This document shows, piece after piece, positions 22,455 to 32,480 of a stretch of 52,780 nt of DNA. Position numbers and translations under genes: made by a program. Below the pieces are notes generated by a model. It ran no database searches. It saw only the letters and a list, made by a program, of their open reading frames with translations, and was not told where the DNA came from. Source of the stretch: Leptolyngbya sp. 'hensonii' (GTDB lineage Bacteria > Cyanobacteriota > Cyanobacteriia > GCF-001939115); assembly GCF_001939115.1 (NCBI RefSeq), contig NZ_MQTZ01000058.1, forward strand, positions 1 through 52,780. The letters run 5' to 3'. Numbering within the stretch: the stretch's first letter is position 1; each line of letters starts with the position of its first letter.

Positions 22455-25400
22455 CTACAGCGGTTGGTTGGTTGTCATCAGGATTTCTGCGGCCTGACGG
22501 TTTAAAGGTTTGGAGAAAAAGTATCCCTGTGCCTGCTCACAGTTGAGGGATCTCAACTGGGATACCTGCTCCATCGTTTCAACCCCTTCTGCAACCACAC
22601 TCATCCCCAGATTCCAGGCCAGGGTGACGATGGCGCGAACGATCGCCAGTTGTTCATCATCCCCATTCATCCGATTCACAAAAGACCGATCGATTTTCAA
22701 GACATCAATGGGGAAGCGATGTAAATAGGCCAGGGAAGAATATCCAGTCCCAAAGTCGTCGATACAGAGTTGAATGCCCAGGTCCTTTAACTGCTGCAGC
22801 ACGATCTCCGCCGTCTCAGGATTGCGCATAATGGCACTTTCCGTAATCTCCAGTTTCAGACTTTGGGGACTTAAGCCTTCTTCCTGCAGCGTTTGAGCAA
22901 TCTGCTCCACTAAATTGAGTTGGGAAAACTGTCGCCCCGATAGATTCACATTGACCGTCAGGGGAGAACAGGCGGGAAATTTCTCTTGCCAGCGCCGCAG
23001 ATGCTGACAGGCTTCCCGTAAAACCCATTGTCCGATCGGAATGATCAGCCCTGTCTCTTCTGCGACTGGAATAAACTCTGTGGGAGAAATCAGCCCCCGC
23101 TCTGGGTGTTGCCAGCGAACCAACGCCTCAAAGCCAGTGATTTGGCCTGTTTCCAGAGACACGATCGATTGATAGTAAACTCGCAACTCCTGACGCTCGA
23201 TCGCCCAGCGCAAATCTGTCTCCAATTGCAGCAGGGCCACAGCCCGGTCATACATGGAGGTATCAAAAACACTGTGCCACGCCTTGCCCCGTTCCTTGGC
23301 ATGATACAACGCCGTATCTGCATCCCGGAGAAAATCGGCGGCTTCCTGATAGTTGGCAGTGCTAAAGGCAATTCCAATACTGGCAGTGGTAAACACTTCA
23401 TACCCACTCAGGTTGAAAGGAGACTTCAACACCTCATGAATTCGTTCTGCCACCGTGGTCACTTCATCCACAGATTGCACATGGTTTAGCAGAATCGTAA
23501 ACTCATCCCCTCCCAAACGAGCTACGGTATCATCTGCCCGTAAGCAAGTCTGCAACCGCTGGGCAATGGCGATCAGCAATTGATCTCCCACCAGATGTCC
23601 CAGGCTATCATTCACTACTTTAAACCGATCCAGATCCAGGAACAGCACCGCAAACTGATCATCGGAGTAACGCTTCACCCGGGCAATGGCCTGTTCCAGC
23701 CGGTTCACAAACAGAGCCCGATTCGGTAATCCGGTCAGGGCATCGTAGAAAGCATCATGGACCAGTTTTTCCTCCATGGTCTTCCGCTCTGTGATATCCG
23801 TTGCAATCCCTTCAATCCGCACGGCTTCTCCAACCGCATTGTAAATCAAGTGACTGCGATTACAGAGCCAGCGTACCTGGCCATCAGGCCGGATAATGCG
23901 GTATTCCAGTTCCTGATTGCCATTCTGGAGCAGGGGCTGAATGGCTGCCTGCACCCGCTCTCGATCGTCGGGATGAATCATCTCAAACCAGAGATTCGAG
24001 TTCTCAAAGAATGCGGTAGCAGAACAGCCATAGATCTTTTCCACAGCCGGATTCAGATATAGGGTTTTAAAGGTATCGACGGCAATGGACCAGACCACAT
24101 CTTCTAAAGAAGACAGAATTTCATCCAACCGTTGTTCACTCTGTCGCAGAGCCGCTTCAGCCTGTTTGCGATCGGTGATATCCGTAATCATGCCCAGGGT
24201 TCCCGTGTAGTTCCCTTGAAGGTCAAACAGGGGCGATGCTGACACAATTGTCCACAGATCAGAGCCATCCTTCCGGCGGAACTTAAAGTCATGGGCTTCA
24301 TTGATACCCTGATGTCGCCGTTCAATCTGAGCCTGGGCGATCGCCACACCCTCTTCATCCATGAACGAGAACAGCGTTTCCCCCAACATTTCATCAATGG
24401 TATAACCCAGCATGGTGGCCATCTGCTGGTTGACAAAACTGGTCTGGTGATCGCGGTTCAGCACCCAAATCCCCTCTGTCGCGGTTTCCACAATCCGGCG
24501 GTATTGCTCTTCCCGCTCCCGCAGGGCTTCCTCAGCTTGCTTGCGCTGGGTAATATCCGTTTGGATCCCGACAAAATGGGTCACCAGTCCCTCACTGTCA
24601 AAGACCGGTGCAACATAGAGCTCATTCCAGAAGGGAGTACCGTCTTTGCGATAGTTCCGTAAGGTCACATGGCACTCCCGGTGTTCCTGGAGTGCTGCCC
24701 GCAACTCAAGCAGATGCGGCTGTTTGACATCCACCCCCTGGAGAAAACGGCAGTTACGCCCATTCACTTCTTCCGCCGTATAGCCGGTAATGCTCTCAAA
24801 CGCCGGATTGACATAAATAATAGGACAATCGGGCTGATTGGCATCTGTGAGCACAATGCCATTGCTACTGGCCGAGATGGCCCGCTCCAGTAACCGCAAT
24901 CGGGCCTCAGATTGCTGCCGCTCGATCGCAGTCGCCAGTACGTTCGCGATCGCCTGGAGGAAATAGCTGTCATCCTGGGTAAAGTGCCGTTGTTGGGTCG
25001 CATAAACCCCCAGAATGCCAAAGGGTTGGGTCTGACCAGGAATAGCCACAGTAATGCCGCTGACCACCCGATGGTTATGCAGTAGCGGTGATCCGCCAAA
25101 ACGACGATCGATCCGCAAATCTTCCACAATCACCGGCTTGGTAGCCAGCAGGGCATATCCAGCATGGGAGCTGGCCTGAGTCCCCATCATGGCTACGCCC
25201 ACCAGGCCCTGTTGCCAACCGACCCCAGATTGCAACAACAGGGCATTGCCACCGGGTAGGAGTTGCCAGATGCCACAGAGTTCAAGATCAAGCACTTGAG
25301 CCACCAGGGTGACTGCATCCTGCATCAGCAGGGCCAGATCCATACCAGCGAGGGCCCGTTGTCCCAGTTCAGCAACGGTAGCTTGCTGCCGGGCATGAGC

Positions 25401-26306
25401 TTTCAATGCCCTTTCTGCTTGCTTTTGTGCTGTGATATTACGCTGGATGGTGGCCAAACAAAGGGCATCCCCTGTTTGGGGATGCCTGACGGTAAAACAA
25501 CTTCGATGCATATCCACGCAATCCCCTGTTTTGAAGTGGCGCAACTGGCCTTCCCCTTCATGGCGTCCTGTCGATTGCAGGGTTGGTAGGGTCACCTCGC
25601 AAAAGTGGACTAAGTCTGCTTGCGGCAGGTACTCTCCAATATTTTTCTCTACAGCTGCCTCCAGACTGTCTAGACCCACCAGATGACGACCCGCTTCATT
25701 GACATAGAACACTTCGCCTTCAAAGGAAGACATGGCAATGAAGTCTGTGCTGTTCTCCACCAGGGCAACAAACTTCTGCCATTCTGCCTCTGTCTTCTGG
25801 ACCTGCTTTTGTTGCGTCACATCCATCAGTGTCATCAGGACAGCAGATTGCCCTTTGTGGGGAATCAGCTTAGCCGAAATAACTACATCAAGCACTTTAC
25901 CAGTGACCTGTTTGAGGGACAATTCATAGTTGGTGAGACGCCCGCCCAGCCGCAGGATATCCATCATCTGCCTCAGGGCAACAGGTGTCACGAACAGGTC
26001 AACCGATAAGGCATCCAGTGGCGCATCATCCGCACCAAAAAAAGGTTTGACCAGTTCATTCTGAAATAGAATCCCATAACTTTCTGGGCAAACGACCAGG
26101 ATGGGGAGCGGAATCAATTGGACGATCGCATCCAGAAATTCTTGTAATTCGGCTGCCGCCAGCTCATAGAGTTTAGCTGACGGATATAGTTTGGCTGCCG
26201 ATTCTTTACGCATAGGCGATGAGGTTCTGGCCAAACTTTTGAGTCTTTGCCTGGAAGCATCTAAAGATTGCTTCTTATAGTTTGGGTAGCGATGGATAGG
26301 GGCCAT
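22455..26306 (-). CDS. LOV-containing multi-PAS/GAF GGDEF-EAL protein (c-di-GMP synthesis/breakdown)
   Basis: The protein has 1283 residues from ATG 26306. Order: PAS (about 50-170), PAS (175-300), GAF (310-465), LOV (470-590), PAS (600-715), PAS (725-845), GGDEF (850-1010), EAL (1025-1283). The LOV core reads GRNCRFLQG with photoactive Cys at about 519, then LRNYRKDG and FWN, the flavin-binding signature. The cyclase site is intact (GGDEF about 932-936) with an inhibitory RADD five residues before it. The EAL domain keeps EALVRW, DDFGTGYSSL and KIDRSFV. It has no membrane segment. It should make and/or degrade c-di-GMP under blue-light control; which activity dominates cannot be read. TTG 26312 is an alternative start. 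Confidence 0.92.
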   Translation of the reverse strand: MAPIHRYPNYKKQSLDASRQRLKSLARTSSPMRKESAAKLYPSAKLYELAAAELQEFLDAIVQLIPLPILVVCPESYGILFQNELVKPFFGADDAPLDALSVDLFVTPVALRQMMDILRLGGRLTNYELSLKQVTGKVLDVVISAKLIPHKGQSAVLMTLMDVTQQKQVQKTEAEWQKFVALVENSTDFIAMSSFEGEVFYVNEAGRHLVGLDSLEAAVEKNIGEYLPQADLVHFCEVTLPTLQSTGRHEGEGQLRHFKTGDCVDMHRSCFTVRHPQTGDALCLATIQRNITAQKQAERALKAHARQQATVAELGQRALAGMDLALLMQDAVTLVAQVLDLELCGIWQLLPGGNALLLQSGVGWQQGLVGVAMMGTQASSHAGYALLATKPVIVEDLRIDRRFGGSPLLHNHRVVSGITVAIPGQTQPFGILGVYATQQRHFTQDDSYFLQAIANVLATAIERQQSEARLRLLERAISASSNGIVLTDANQPDCPIIYVNPAFESITGYTAEEVNGRNCRFLQGVDVKQPHLLELRAALQEHRECHVTLRNYRKDGTPFWNELYVAPVFDSEGLVTHFVGIQTDITQRKQAEEALREREEQYRRIVETATEGIWVLNRDHQTSFVNQQMATMLGYTIDEMLGETLFSFMDEEGVAIAQAQIERRHQGINEAHDFKFRRKDGSDLWTIVSASPLFDLQGNYTGTLGMITDITDRKQAEAALRQSEQRLDEILSSLEDVVWSIAVDTFKTLYLNPAVEKIYGCSATAFFENSNLWFEMIHPDDRERVQAAIQPLLQNGNQELEYRIIRPDGQVRWLCNRSHLIYNAVGEAVRIEGIATDITERKTMEEKLVHDAFYDALTGLPNRALFVNRLEQAIARVKRYSDDQFAVLFLDLDRFKVVNDSLGHLVGDQLLIAIAQRLQTCLRADDTVARLGGDEFTILLNHVQSVDEVTTVAERIHEVLKSPFNLSGYEVFTTASIGIAFSTANYQEAADFLRDADTALYHAKERGKAWHSVFDTSMYDRAVALLQLETDLRWAIERQELRVYYQSIVSLETGQITGFEALVRWQHPERGLISPTEFIPVAEETGLIIPIGQWVLREACQHLRRWQEKFPACSPLTVNVNLSGRQFSQLNLVEQIAQTLQEEGLSPQSLKLEITESAIMRNPETAEIVLQQLKDLGIQLCIDDFGTGYSSLAYLHRFPIDVLKIDRSFVNRMNGDDEQLAIVRAIVTLAWNLGMSVVAEGVETMEQVSQLRSLNCEQAQGYFFSKPLNRQAAEILMTTNQPL

Positions 26307-26904
26307 TTTCAAAATTGCAGAGAGTACTAAGAAGCAGCACGATCTGATTTTTAGAGCAAGTAAAATAGCTTAAGATCACTACGACAACCTGATAGAAAAA
26401 TGTGATAGCAAAGCCTCAATTAATTCAGAAAAAAGCTTGATTTGTTCAAGGCTAAAGAAGCTCTAACCTCCGAGGAACTGTCCTCGACGGAAGAGACAAA
26501 AATCACTTTTTATTATAAAGACAAGCGAATCATATATCTGGACAGAACCCGTAAATCTGCCTCTCTAGAGATTGATCTGTCAATCAAAATTTTTTTCTCT
26601 TTTTGGTGACTTAGAATATGTGTATTGGAACAGGCTTTTTTTATCATGGTTTCCAATAGATACTTTGTAGTAGATAGGTCGTAAAAGATAGCATCAATTA
26701 GGCTGTTGATTGACTGATCGAACTTGCCTAGGAAAAAGGAGTTTAAGATATTATTAAACTACCCCATTTGAGTGCAAATAGTAACTTTCGTCACAAAAAC
26801 TTCATGTATTACCCAGTCAATAAAGAAGGAGATTCTCTCCCTCAGAATTTCTTTAAAGGGAGTAGTTTCAAGGAGTTTATATTCCGGGTTTTTACAGTTG
26901 ACTT
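26307..26904. other. AT-rich divergent intergenic region
   Basis: About 600 bases lie between the divergent GGDEF-EAL and MscS-type genes. I see a GAGGA/TCCTC dyad near 26470-26485 and several A/T runs, but no ORF, RNA or clear promoter. It must hold both promoters. Confidence 0.4.
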
Positions 26905-28374
26905 ATGGGTAACATAGTCATGATAGAAAGCAATGTTCTGATCTGGTCGATCGGGCTAACCATAGGATTTCCAATGCTGGTCATCCTACTGGGAGAACTC
27001 ATTCATTGGCTACAGCGGCGCGGTAGACCCCTGGCAGCAACATTACGGGCGATTCGAAATCAGGTCCTGCCCGTTCTGGTCGTCTTACTGTTCATGCAGC
27101 ATGTTTTGGAACTAGATGCAGATGGCAGATTACTCAAAAGTATTGGGACACTTTTCTGGATTTGCGTGATTGATGCCTCCCTATCCTTACTGAACTCCCT
27201 CTTTTTCGAACAAGCAGAAGCCGATACCTGGCGAGCCAGAGTTCCCAAATTGTTGATCGACCTCTCCCGTCTTCTGCTGGTCCTGTTAGGTACTGCAATT
27301 GTGTTGGCAGTCGTATGGAAAGCGGATCTGGCTGGAGTGGTGACTGCCCTGGGGGTCAGTTCCCTGGTCATTGGTCTGGCCCTCCAGGATACCCTGGGCA
27401 GTGTGATGTCTGGAATAGCCCTGCTCTTTGAACGTCCCTTTACTGTTGGGGATTGGTTGCGGGTTGGTGATCTGGTGGGGCAGGTAATCGATATTAACTG
27501 GCGAGCCGTGCGGTTGCAGACCCTGCAGCGGGAGATGGTCATCATTCCCCATAAGGTGATTAGTGGGGAAATTATCCGTAATTTCAGCAGGCCACTCCGG
27601 CTCCATGCAGAGCGGATCCAGATTGGGTTTTCCTACAATGACCCTCCCAACTTGGCCATACAGGTTTTACGCAGTACCGCCCTCTCAACCCAGGGCATTC
27701 TGAATGATCCAGAACCTCAAATCTTTACCCTTTCTTACGATGATTCGGCAATTACTTACGAGGTGAAATTTTTTATTGAAGACTATAGCGACCTGGAAGA
27801 AATTCGCAGTCGATTTATGACAAGGGTTTGGTATGCTGCTCAGCGAAGCAACCTGACCATTCCTTTTCCCATTCGCACGCTGTACCATTTTCATGGCCCC
27901 ACCTCGAAGGCCGAGAAAACAAGCAAGAAGTTTGCCGAAAGTTTGCAATCCGTTCCCCCCTTTGTTCCCCTGGGGCGAAAGGAAGATCTGGGAGGATTAG
28001 CAGAAGAAATTATCCTGCAACATTTTGGCCGGGGCGAAAAAGCTTTGACTGAGGGAAATCCTGGCAATGCGCTATACATTATTCTGTCGGGACAAGCCAT
28101 GATCACCGCCAGGGATGAGATCGGGCAAGAGCAGGATGTGCTCCCTTTAAAGGCAGGAGAATTTTTTGGGGAGATGGCCCTGTTCTCTGGCGAACCCAGT
28201 ACTATTTCAGTGACGGCTACCGATGATCTGGAGGTGATGATGATCTCAGCCAGTGTCGTGAATCAAATGATTGAACGGCAACCCAGCTTTGCTCGTGAAA
28301 TTGGGCAAATTCTGGAGATTCGCAGACGGGCGGTCCAGGCGGTCAAACAAATTCGTACTGGAGGCTTGCAATGA
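26905..28374 (+). CDS. Cyclic-nucleotide-gated MscS-family channel
   Basis: The protein has 489 residues. Three or four membrane helices lie within 1-165. The pore-lining MscS helix is seen in VVTALGVSSLVIGLALQDTLGS (split around residue 155), followed by the MscS beta domain (FERPFTVGDWLRVG, IPHKVI). Residues about 365-470 form a cyclic nucleotide-binding domain with GNALYIILSG, GEFFGEMALFSGEPS and a C-terminal helix. This is the layout of bacterial CNG (bCNG) channels of the MscS superfamily, which lost much mechanosensitivity and open with cAMP. The S4 protein gene overlaps its stop by ATGA. An adenylate cyclase lies 4.5 kb away in the same window. Confidence 0.9.
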   Translation: MGNIVMIESNVLIWSIGLTIGFPMLVILLGELIHWLQRRGRPLAATLRAIRNQVLPVLVVLLFMQHVLELDADGRLLKSIGTLFWICVIDASLSLLNSLFFEQAEADTWRARVPKLLIDLSRLLLVLLGTAIVLAVVWKADLAGVVTALGVSSLVIGLALQDTLGSVMSGIALLFERPFTVGDWLRVGDLVGQVIDINWRAVRLQTLQREMVIIPHKVISGEIIRNFSRPLRLHAERIQIGFSYNDPPNLAIQVLRSTALSTQGILNDPEPQIFTLSYDDSAITYEVKFFIEDYSDLEEIRSRFMTRVWYAAQRSNLTIPFPIRTLYHFHGPTSKAEKTSKKFAESLQSVPPFVPLGRKEDLGGLAEEIILQHFGRGEKALTEGNPGNALYIILSGQAMITARDEIGQEQDVLPLKAGEFFGEMALFSGEPSTISVTATDDLEVMMISASVVNQMIERQPSFAREIGQILEIRRRAVQAVKQIRTGGLQ

Positions 28375-28589
28375 CTGTTAACGAGACCGTAACCATTAAG
28401 CTGGATCAGTTCCTCAAGTTAGTAGGTGCTGTGCAAACGGGTGGAGAAGCCAAGCTCATCATTCAGACTGGGGAAGTGCGGGTGAATGGGGAGATTGAAA
28501 CCCGCCGAGGACGGAAACTGGTCACGGGCGATCGTATTTTGGCCCGAGGACAGGCTTTTTTTGTAGACCTGTCCGAAGCAGAACTGTAA
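28371..28589 (+). CDS. S4-domain RNA-binding protein (YbcJ-like)
   Basis: This is a 72-residue single S4 domain: the KLDQFLKLVGAVQTGGEAK helix pair, then IIQTGEVRVNGEIETRRGRKL and a final GQAFFVDL strand. It matches the small YbcJ/RNA-binding S4 family, which contacts structured RNA, often ribosomal. The ATG overlaps the channel stop (ATGA), so it is translated from the same transcript. A functional link between the channel and this protein is not obvious. Confidence 0.88.
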   Translation: MTVNETVTIKLDQFLKLVGAVQTGGEAKLIIQTGEVRVNGEIETRRGRKLVTGDRILARGQAFFVDLSEAEL

Positions 28590-28632
28590 GCCTAAATCTT
28601 GAACCATACAAAATTAAACTGCCCATTAAAAT

Positions 28633-28656
28633 ACCCTGGTAGAAGGCTACCAGGGT
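28633..28656 (+). terminator. Terminator-like hairpin after the S4 gene
   Basis: ACCCTGGTAG-AAGG-CTACCAGGGT is a perfect 10-bp stem with a tetraloop, 43 bases after the S4 stop. Only a short TT follows, so termination is probable, not certain. Confidence 0.6.
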
Positions 28657-28747
28657 TAGATGGTTAGATGAAACAATGAGTTATTCCACTAAGGTTTACA
28701 GTTCCTTACAGTTCCTACTCCGTCAGTAACGTGCATTGGGTTGTGCA

Positions 28748-29248
28748 TCAAATAATTGTTGGATAAGTTGCGAAGTCTTGCCAAGTCCAAGGCTCTGCTG
28801 CCAAGTTTGCTCGTTGAGATGCTGTGGTTTTGAATCGGCTATGCCGCCAAATCCAATTGAAATAACTGACAACCAATCGTGTAGTCACCTTCGTTTGCTC
28901 CCACACCTTGCCAAACTTGTTTTGCCGTCGATGCCACCGTCCTGTTTGTTGCCGGATAATACCATTGGTTCTCTCTAATCGTTGGGTTTTATCCTTACCA
29001 ATGTGATGATGAATTTCTGGTGGAAGGACTCGTTCATACCCTCCCCAATCATCGCTATTCCACTGTTTGCACTCCGTTTTTCCTTCCGTTGTGACCATCA
29101 GTTCTTCAATCAACTCATCCGTATGCTTTCCCACACGGGCCGCCAAGATCAGCCCACTGCTATTGGCTAAACTCAACCCCACCCAACAGTCTCCCAGGTC
29201 TAATTCTAGGGGCAGACATTGCTTCTGTTTTTTTGCACAAAGGACCAC
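28748..29248 (-). CDS. insB: IS1-type InsB frame (catalytic part, expressed by -1 frameshift)
   Basis: After the A-run the -1 frame continues QKQCLPLELDLGDCWVGLSL and later carries WNSDDWGGYERVLP, HHIGKDKTQRLERTNG and RWHRRQNKFGK, which match the DDE region of IS1 transposases (the N...R-K C-terminal block). It has 166 residues if read from its own start, but the natural product is InsAB' of about 280 residues. No stop or frameshift interrupts it, so the element could still be active. Its end reaches into the left inverted repeat. Confidence 0.85.
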   Translation of the reverse strand: MVLCAKKQKQCLPLELDLGDCWVGLSLANSSGLILAARVGKHTDELIEELMVTTEGKTECKQWNSDDWGGYERVLPPEIHHHIGKDKTQRLERTNGIIRQQTGRWHRRQNKFGKVWEQTKVTTRLVVSYFNWIWRHSRFKTTASQRANLAAEPWTWQDFATYPTII

Positions 29249-29577
29249 ATCTCATCAGCACTCACCTCCTCGGTTTCAACTTGAGCCACCTCCTGATTGT
29301 GGATGAGTTGAGCTTTGCTACTCGCTCGTCGAATAATACTCACTACCGTGTTATAAGCTAACCCGCTAATCCGACTAATCCCTCGTAAACTGGTGCCCTC
29401 ACTGTGAGCTTGCAGGACTTGTTGAATTTGCTCTGGACTGACGTGACGGTAGTAGTAGAGGGTGTCAAAACTCTCTGAGAAGGTTTGTTGGCACCCCAGG
29501 CAAAAGTAGCGTTGATGCCCATTCGGCATCTTGCCATGCTTGTGAGTCTTAGAATGACCGCAGAGCTTACATTCCAT
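29206..29577 (-). CDS. insA: IS1-type InsA (DNA-binding part of the transposase)
   Basis: The protein has 123 residues. A zinc-finger-like N terminus reads CKLCGH...RYFCLGC, followed by the helix-turn-helix of the IS1 family (GTSLRGISRISGLAYNTVVSIIRR) split over residues 62-85. InsA alone represses the element. In IS1 the active enzyme is made by a -1 frameshift near its end, and here the codons CAA AAA AAC near residue 115 supply the heptamer. The ATG at 29577 is 64 bases inside the right inverted repeat. Confidence 0.85.
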   Translation of the reverse strand: MECKLCGHSKTHKHGKMPNGHQRYFCLGCQQTFSESFDTLYYYRHVSPEQIQQVLQAHSEGTSLRGISRISGLAYNTVVSIIRRASSKAQLIHNQEVAQVETEEVSADEMWSFVQKNRSNVCP

Positions 29578-29604
29578 AGCTTGAGTAGGTGAATCGTTGA
29601 TTCC

Positions 29605-32331
29605 TTACTCTACCAGACCCACATCAGTTTGACGCACTACCGTACTGAATACTACAACTTCATGGGTTACGTCCATCTGTTGCGTCTGCTCGCGGCTGAC
29701 CTTCAAGGTGACCGTGCCCCCCTCAGGGGTGAATTTGATGGCATTACTGAGCAGGTTGATGAGTATCTGACGCAGGCGACGATCGTCAGCCTGAATCAAG
29801 CCAATATCTTCTGGAATCTGGCTACTGAGCTGAACCCCCTTTTTCAATGCCATCTGCTGAACAAAGGTGAGACTCATGTCACAGAGGTTGCGGATGGAAA
29901 CATCATTGGTTTCCAACTCCAGTTTGCCCGACTCAATTTTAGAGAGATCGAGAATGTCATTAATCAGCTCTAGCAGATGCTTACCACTCCTTTCAACCGT
30001 TGCAATAACCTTGCGCTGCCGTTCATTAATGGAACCAAACACCCCATCTTGGAGCCCCTCAGACATCCCCAGGATGGCATTGAGGGGCGTCCGGAGTTCA
30101 TGGCTCATGTTGGCCAGGAATTCGTCTTTCATGCGGGTGGCCTGGGCCAGTTCAAGGTTGGCCTGCAGCAGTTGCTGGTTCATTTGGCGCAATTGCAGTT
30201 CTGCCTGCTTACGATCGCGCACATCAAACAGGGTGGACCGGCTATGAAGATAGGTGCCATCCGCACTCTTGACGGCTGTTGCACTGATCAGGACTGGGAA
30301 AAGCGTTCCATCTTGACCAATCAAATCAAATTCCAGATCTTTCACCCAGCCCTGGGCCTTAAAGATGGGATAGGTCGCCTGGAAAAGCTGTTTACTTTTG
30401 TTGGTCATGAAGCGAGTAATGGACTGGCCCATCACTTCTTCCCGACTGTATCCCAACCATTGTAGTTCTGTGTCATTAATGTTGATAATGCGCCCGTCAG
30501 CATCAAGGGAATGGTAGCCGCAGGGGGCATTGTTATAGAGATCTTGAATTTCATTAGCATAGGCAGTCAGGGCTTCTTCTGCCTGTTTGCGTTTGGTGAT
30601 GTCAATGTGGCAGCCAATCATCCGGAGCGGATTGCCATCTGGATCCCAGGCAATCACCCGCCCGGTACACATGACCCAGACCGTAGAACCATCCTTATGG
30701 CGATATCTCAACTCATTGTAGTAAGGCACCTGACCATGGCTCTGGACGTGACGTTGAAAGCTGGCGAGGGCACCCGGTAGATCTTCAGGAAAAACCAGTT
30801 GCTTCCAGGTTTCTGGAGAATTCTCTAATTCGTGATCCGCATAGCCAAACATGCGTTTGAAGCCTGGACTGATGTATTGCTGATTGTTAAGCAGATCCCC
30901 ATCCCAGTACCCAGCCAGAATGATGTCGAGGATACTGTCCAGGAGTTTCAATTCCTGACGCACTTTTTCTGCCTGCAAACGTTCTGCTTCCGTTTGCTTG
31001 CGCAGGGTAATATCTTCGATCACCGAAATGAAATACTTCGATTCTCCGTTCCGATCGCGGACCAGGGACTTGGTCAGGTTGACCCAGATGAGGGAGCGAT
31101 TCTTGCGAATATATCGTTTTTCGGTCGAGTAAGTCTGGATTGTCCTGGCCAGCAGCCTTTGCATCTGGCTCAAATCGGAGAGCAGATCATCCGGGTGGGT
31201 AATTTCCTGGAAGGTGAGAGACTGGAGTTCGGTGGGCGTATAACCCGTAATGTCACAAAACCGCTGGTTGAGGCGAAGAAACTGCCCCTCCGGGGACACA
31301 TGGGCCAACCCAACTGCCACCTGCTCAAAGGTGCTCCGAAACCTTTCTTCACTCTCCCGCAGAGTCTGCTCCACCTGAATGCGTTCTGCTAGTTCGGCTT
31401 TGGCCTGCTCATAGGCAATGGCCTGTTGAATCGCGATCGCAATCTGCACCGCCAGGTGTTCCAGGAGATCCACCTCTTCCAACTGCCATTGCCGGGGAGC
31501 GGTACAGTGATGGGCCACCAGCAACCCCCAAAGTTGATCCTGCACCAGAATGGGCACGACCAGAATTGCCTTCACCTCAAATTCTTGGAGGAACTTGACA
31601 TGACAGTCCGCCAAACCAGCCTGAAGAATATTCGCAACAATTTGTCTGCGCCCTTGCTGATAGGAAATGGCCCCTTCCTGTTGAAAGTACGTGTCCTGAA
31701 CCTGGGCCCCCAAAGTCACCGTCCAACCGGGCAACACCGATTCTGCGACGACCATCCCACTCATATCAGGATGAAACTGATAGACCAGCACCCGATCGGT
31801 CTTGAGAAACTGGCGCACTTCCTCGGTTGTAGTGGTCAGAATTTTATCCAACTGCAGGGATTGGCGAATGTGCAGGGCGATCGTCGCAATCAGTTGCTGT
31901 TGTTGCTGCTGATGGGCCACCAGTTGCTGGGTGTGATCGCGTTGATGCAGAGCATCCTCGATCGCCTGATTCAGAATGCCAGGGGTGAGATCACTTTTGC
32001 TGAGATAATCCTGGGCACCTCTTTTCATCGCCTGGACTGCAGCCTGGATGTTTTCCTCTCCCGTGAGCATGATCACGACCATGCGAGTTGGAGGGATATG
32101 GCTTCTGACCTGTTGCAGCACTTCCAGGCCACCCCCATCCGGCAGATTCATAGCCAGCAACAGAACATCGGGCACCTCTTGCTGACACCATTGGATGGCT
32201 GCTGCTGCGGTTTCACACTCTACAATTCGATAAGTATAGGATCTGTTTTGTTGTAAGAAGCGACGATAGATGCTCCGATCCTCTGCACAATCATCAATGA
32301 GTAAAAGGGTGAGAGAAGATCGATCGCACAT
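29605..32331 (-). pseudogene. Histidine kinase with bilin-type GAF, truncated by the IS1-like element
   Basis: The remaining frame has 908 residues. Order: receiver-like domain (1-120) with Ala60 where the phosphoacceptor Asp should be (LLLAMNLPDG); GAF (about 150-300) of the cyanobacteriochrome kind, with ADCHVKFLQEF placing Cys243-His244 at the bilin attachment site; PAS (325-445); PAS (465-580); PAS (590-705); HisKA with H744 (NMSHELRTP); HATPase start with the N box (LLSNAIKF, N863). The frame crosses into the IS at 29642 after residue 896 and stops at 29605. G1, F and G2 boxes are gone, and the missing 3' part is not found beyond the IS. ATP binding must be lost, so the kinase is dead, although a light-sensing fragment could be made. 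Confidence 0.88.
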
Positions 32332-32345
32332 AGAACAGTTCCCTT

Positions 32346-32381
32346 ATTCTGACAAGGTTCGGGATTCTGACAAGGTTCGGG
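32346..32381. repeat. Perfect tandem 18-bp direct repeat
   Basis: ATTCTGACAAGGTTCGGG occurs twice without a gap (32346-32363, 32364-32381), directly upstream of the truncated kinase gene (start at 32331). It may be a slippage product or a double binding site. Nothing else stands out in 32382-32480. Confidence 0.7.
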
Positions 32382-32480
32382 TAACCGGACCAGATTCTAT
32401 TGTATGACATCACCCCCGCCTGCTGGCTGAGCGGAACTATGGGCTGGTTTCGGCTTCGCTCAGGGAGCGATCGGTTCGCA

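Larger units (their letters stand above)
28739..29641 (-). mobile_element. IS1-family insertion sequence, complete, 903 bp
   Basis: Both ends carry matching inverted repeats: GGTTGTGCATCAAA (28739-28752) and, on the minus strand from 29641, GGTAGTGCGTCAAA; 12 of 14 bases agree. Between them lie the two IS1-type frames insA and insB on the minus strand, joined by an A-AAA-AAC slippery heptamer. The flanking bases show no target duplication (left ...CGTGCATTG, right GTACTGAAT...), suggesting that one side was lost by an adjacent deletion. Confidence 0.85.
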
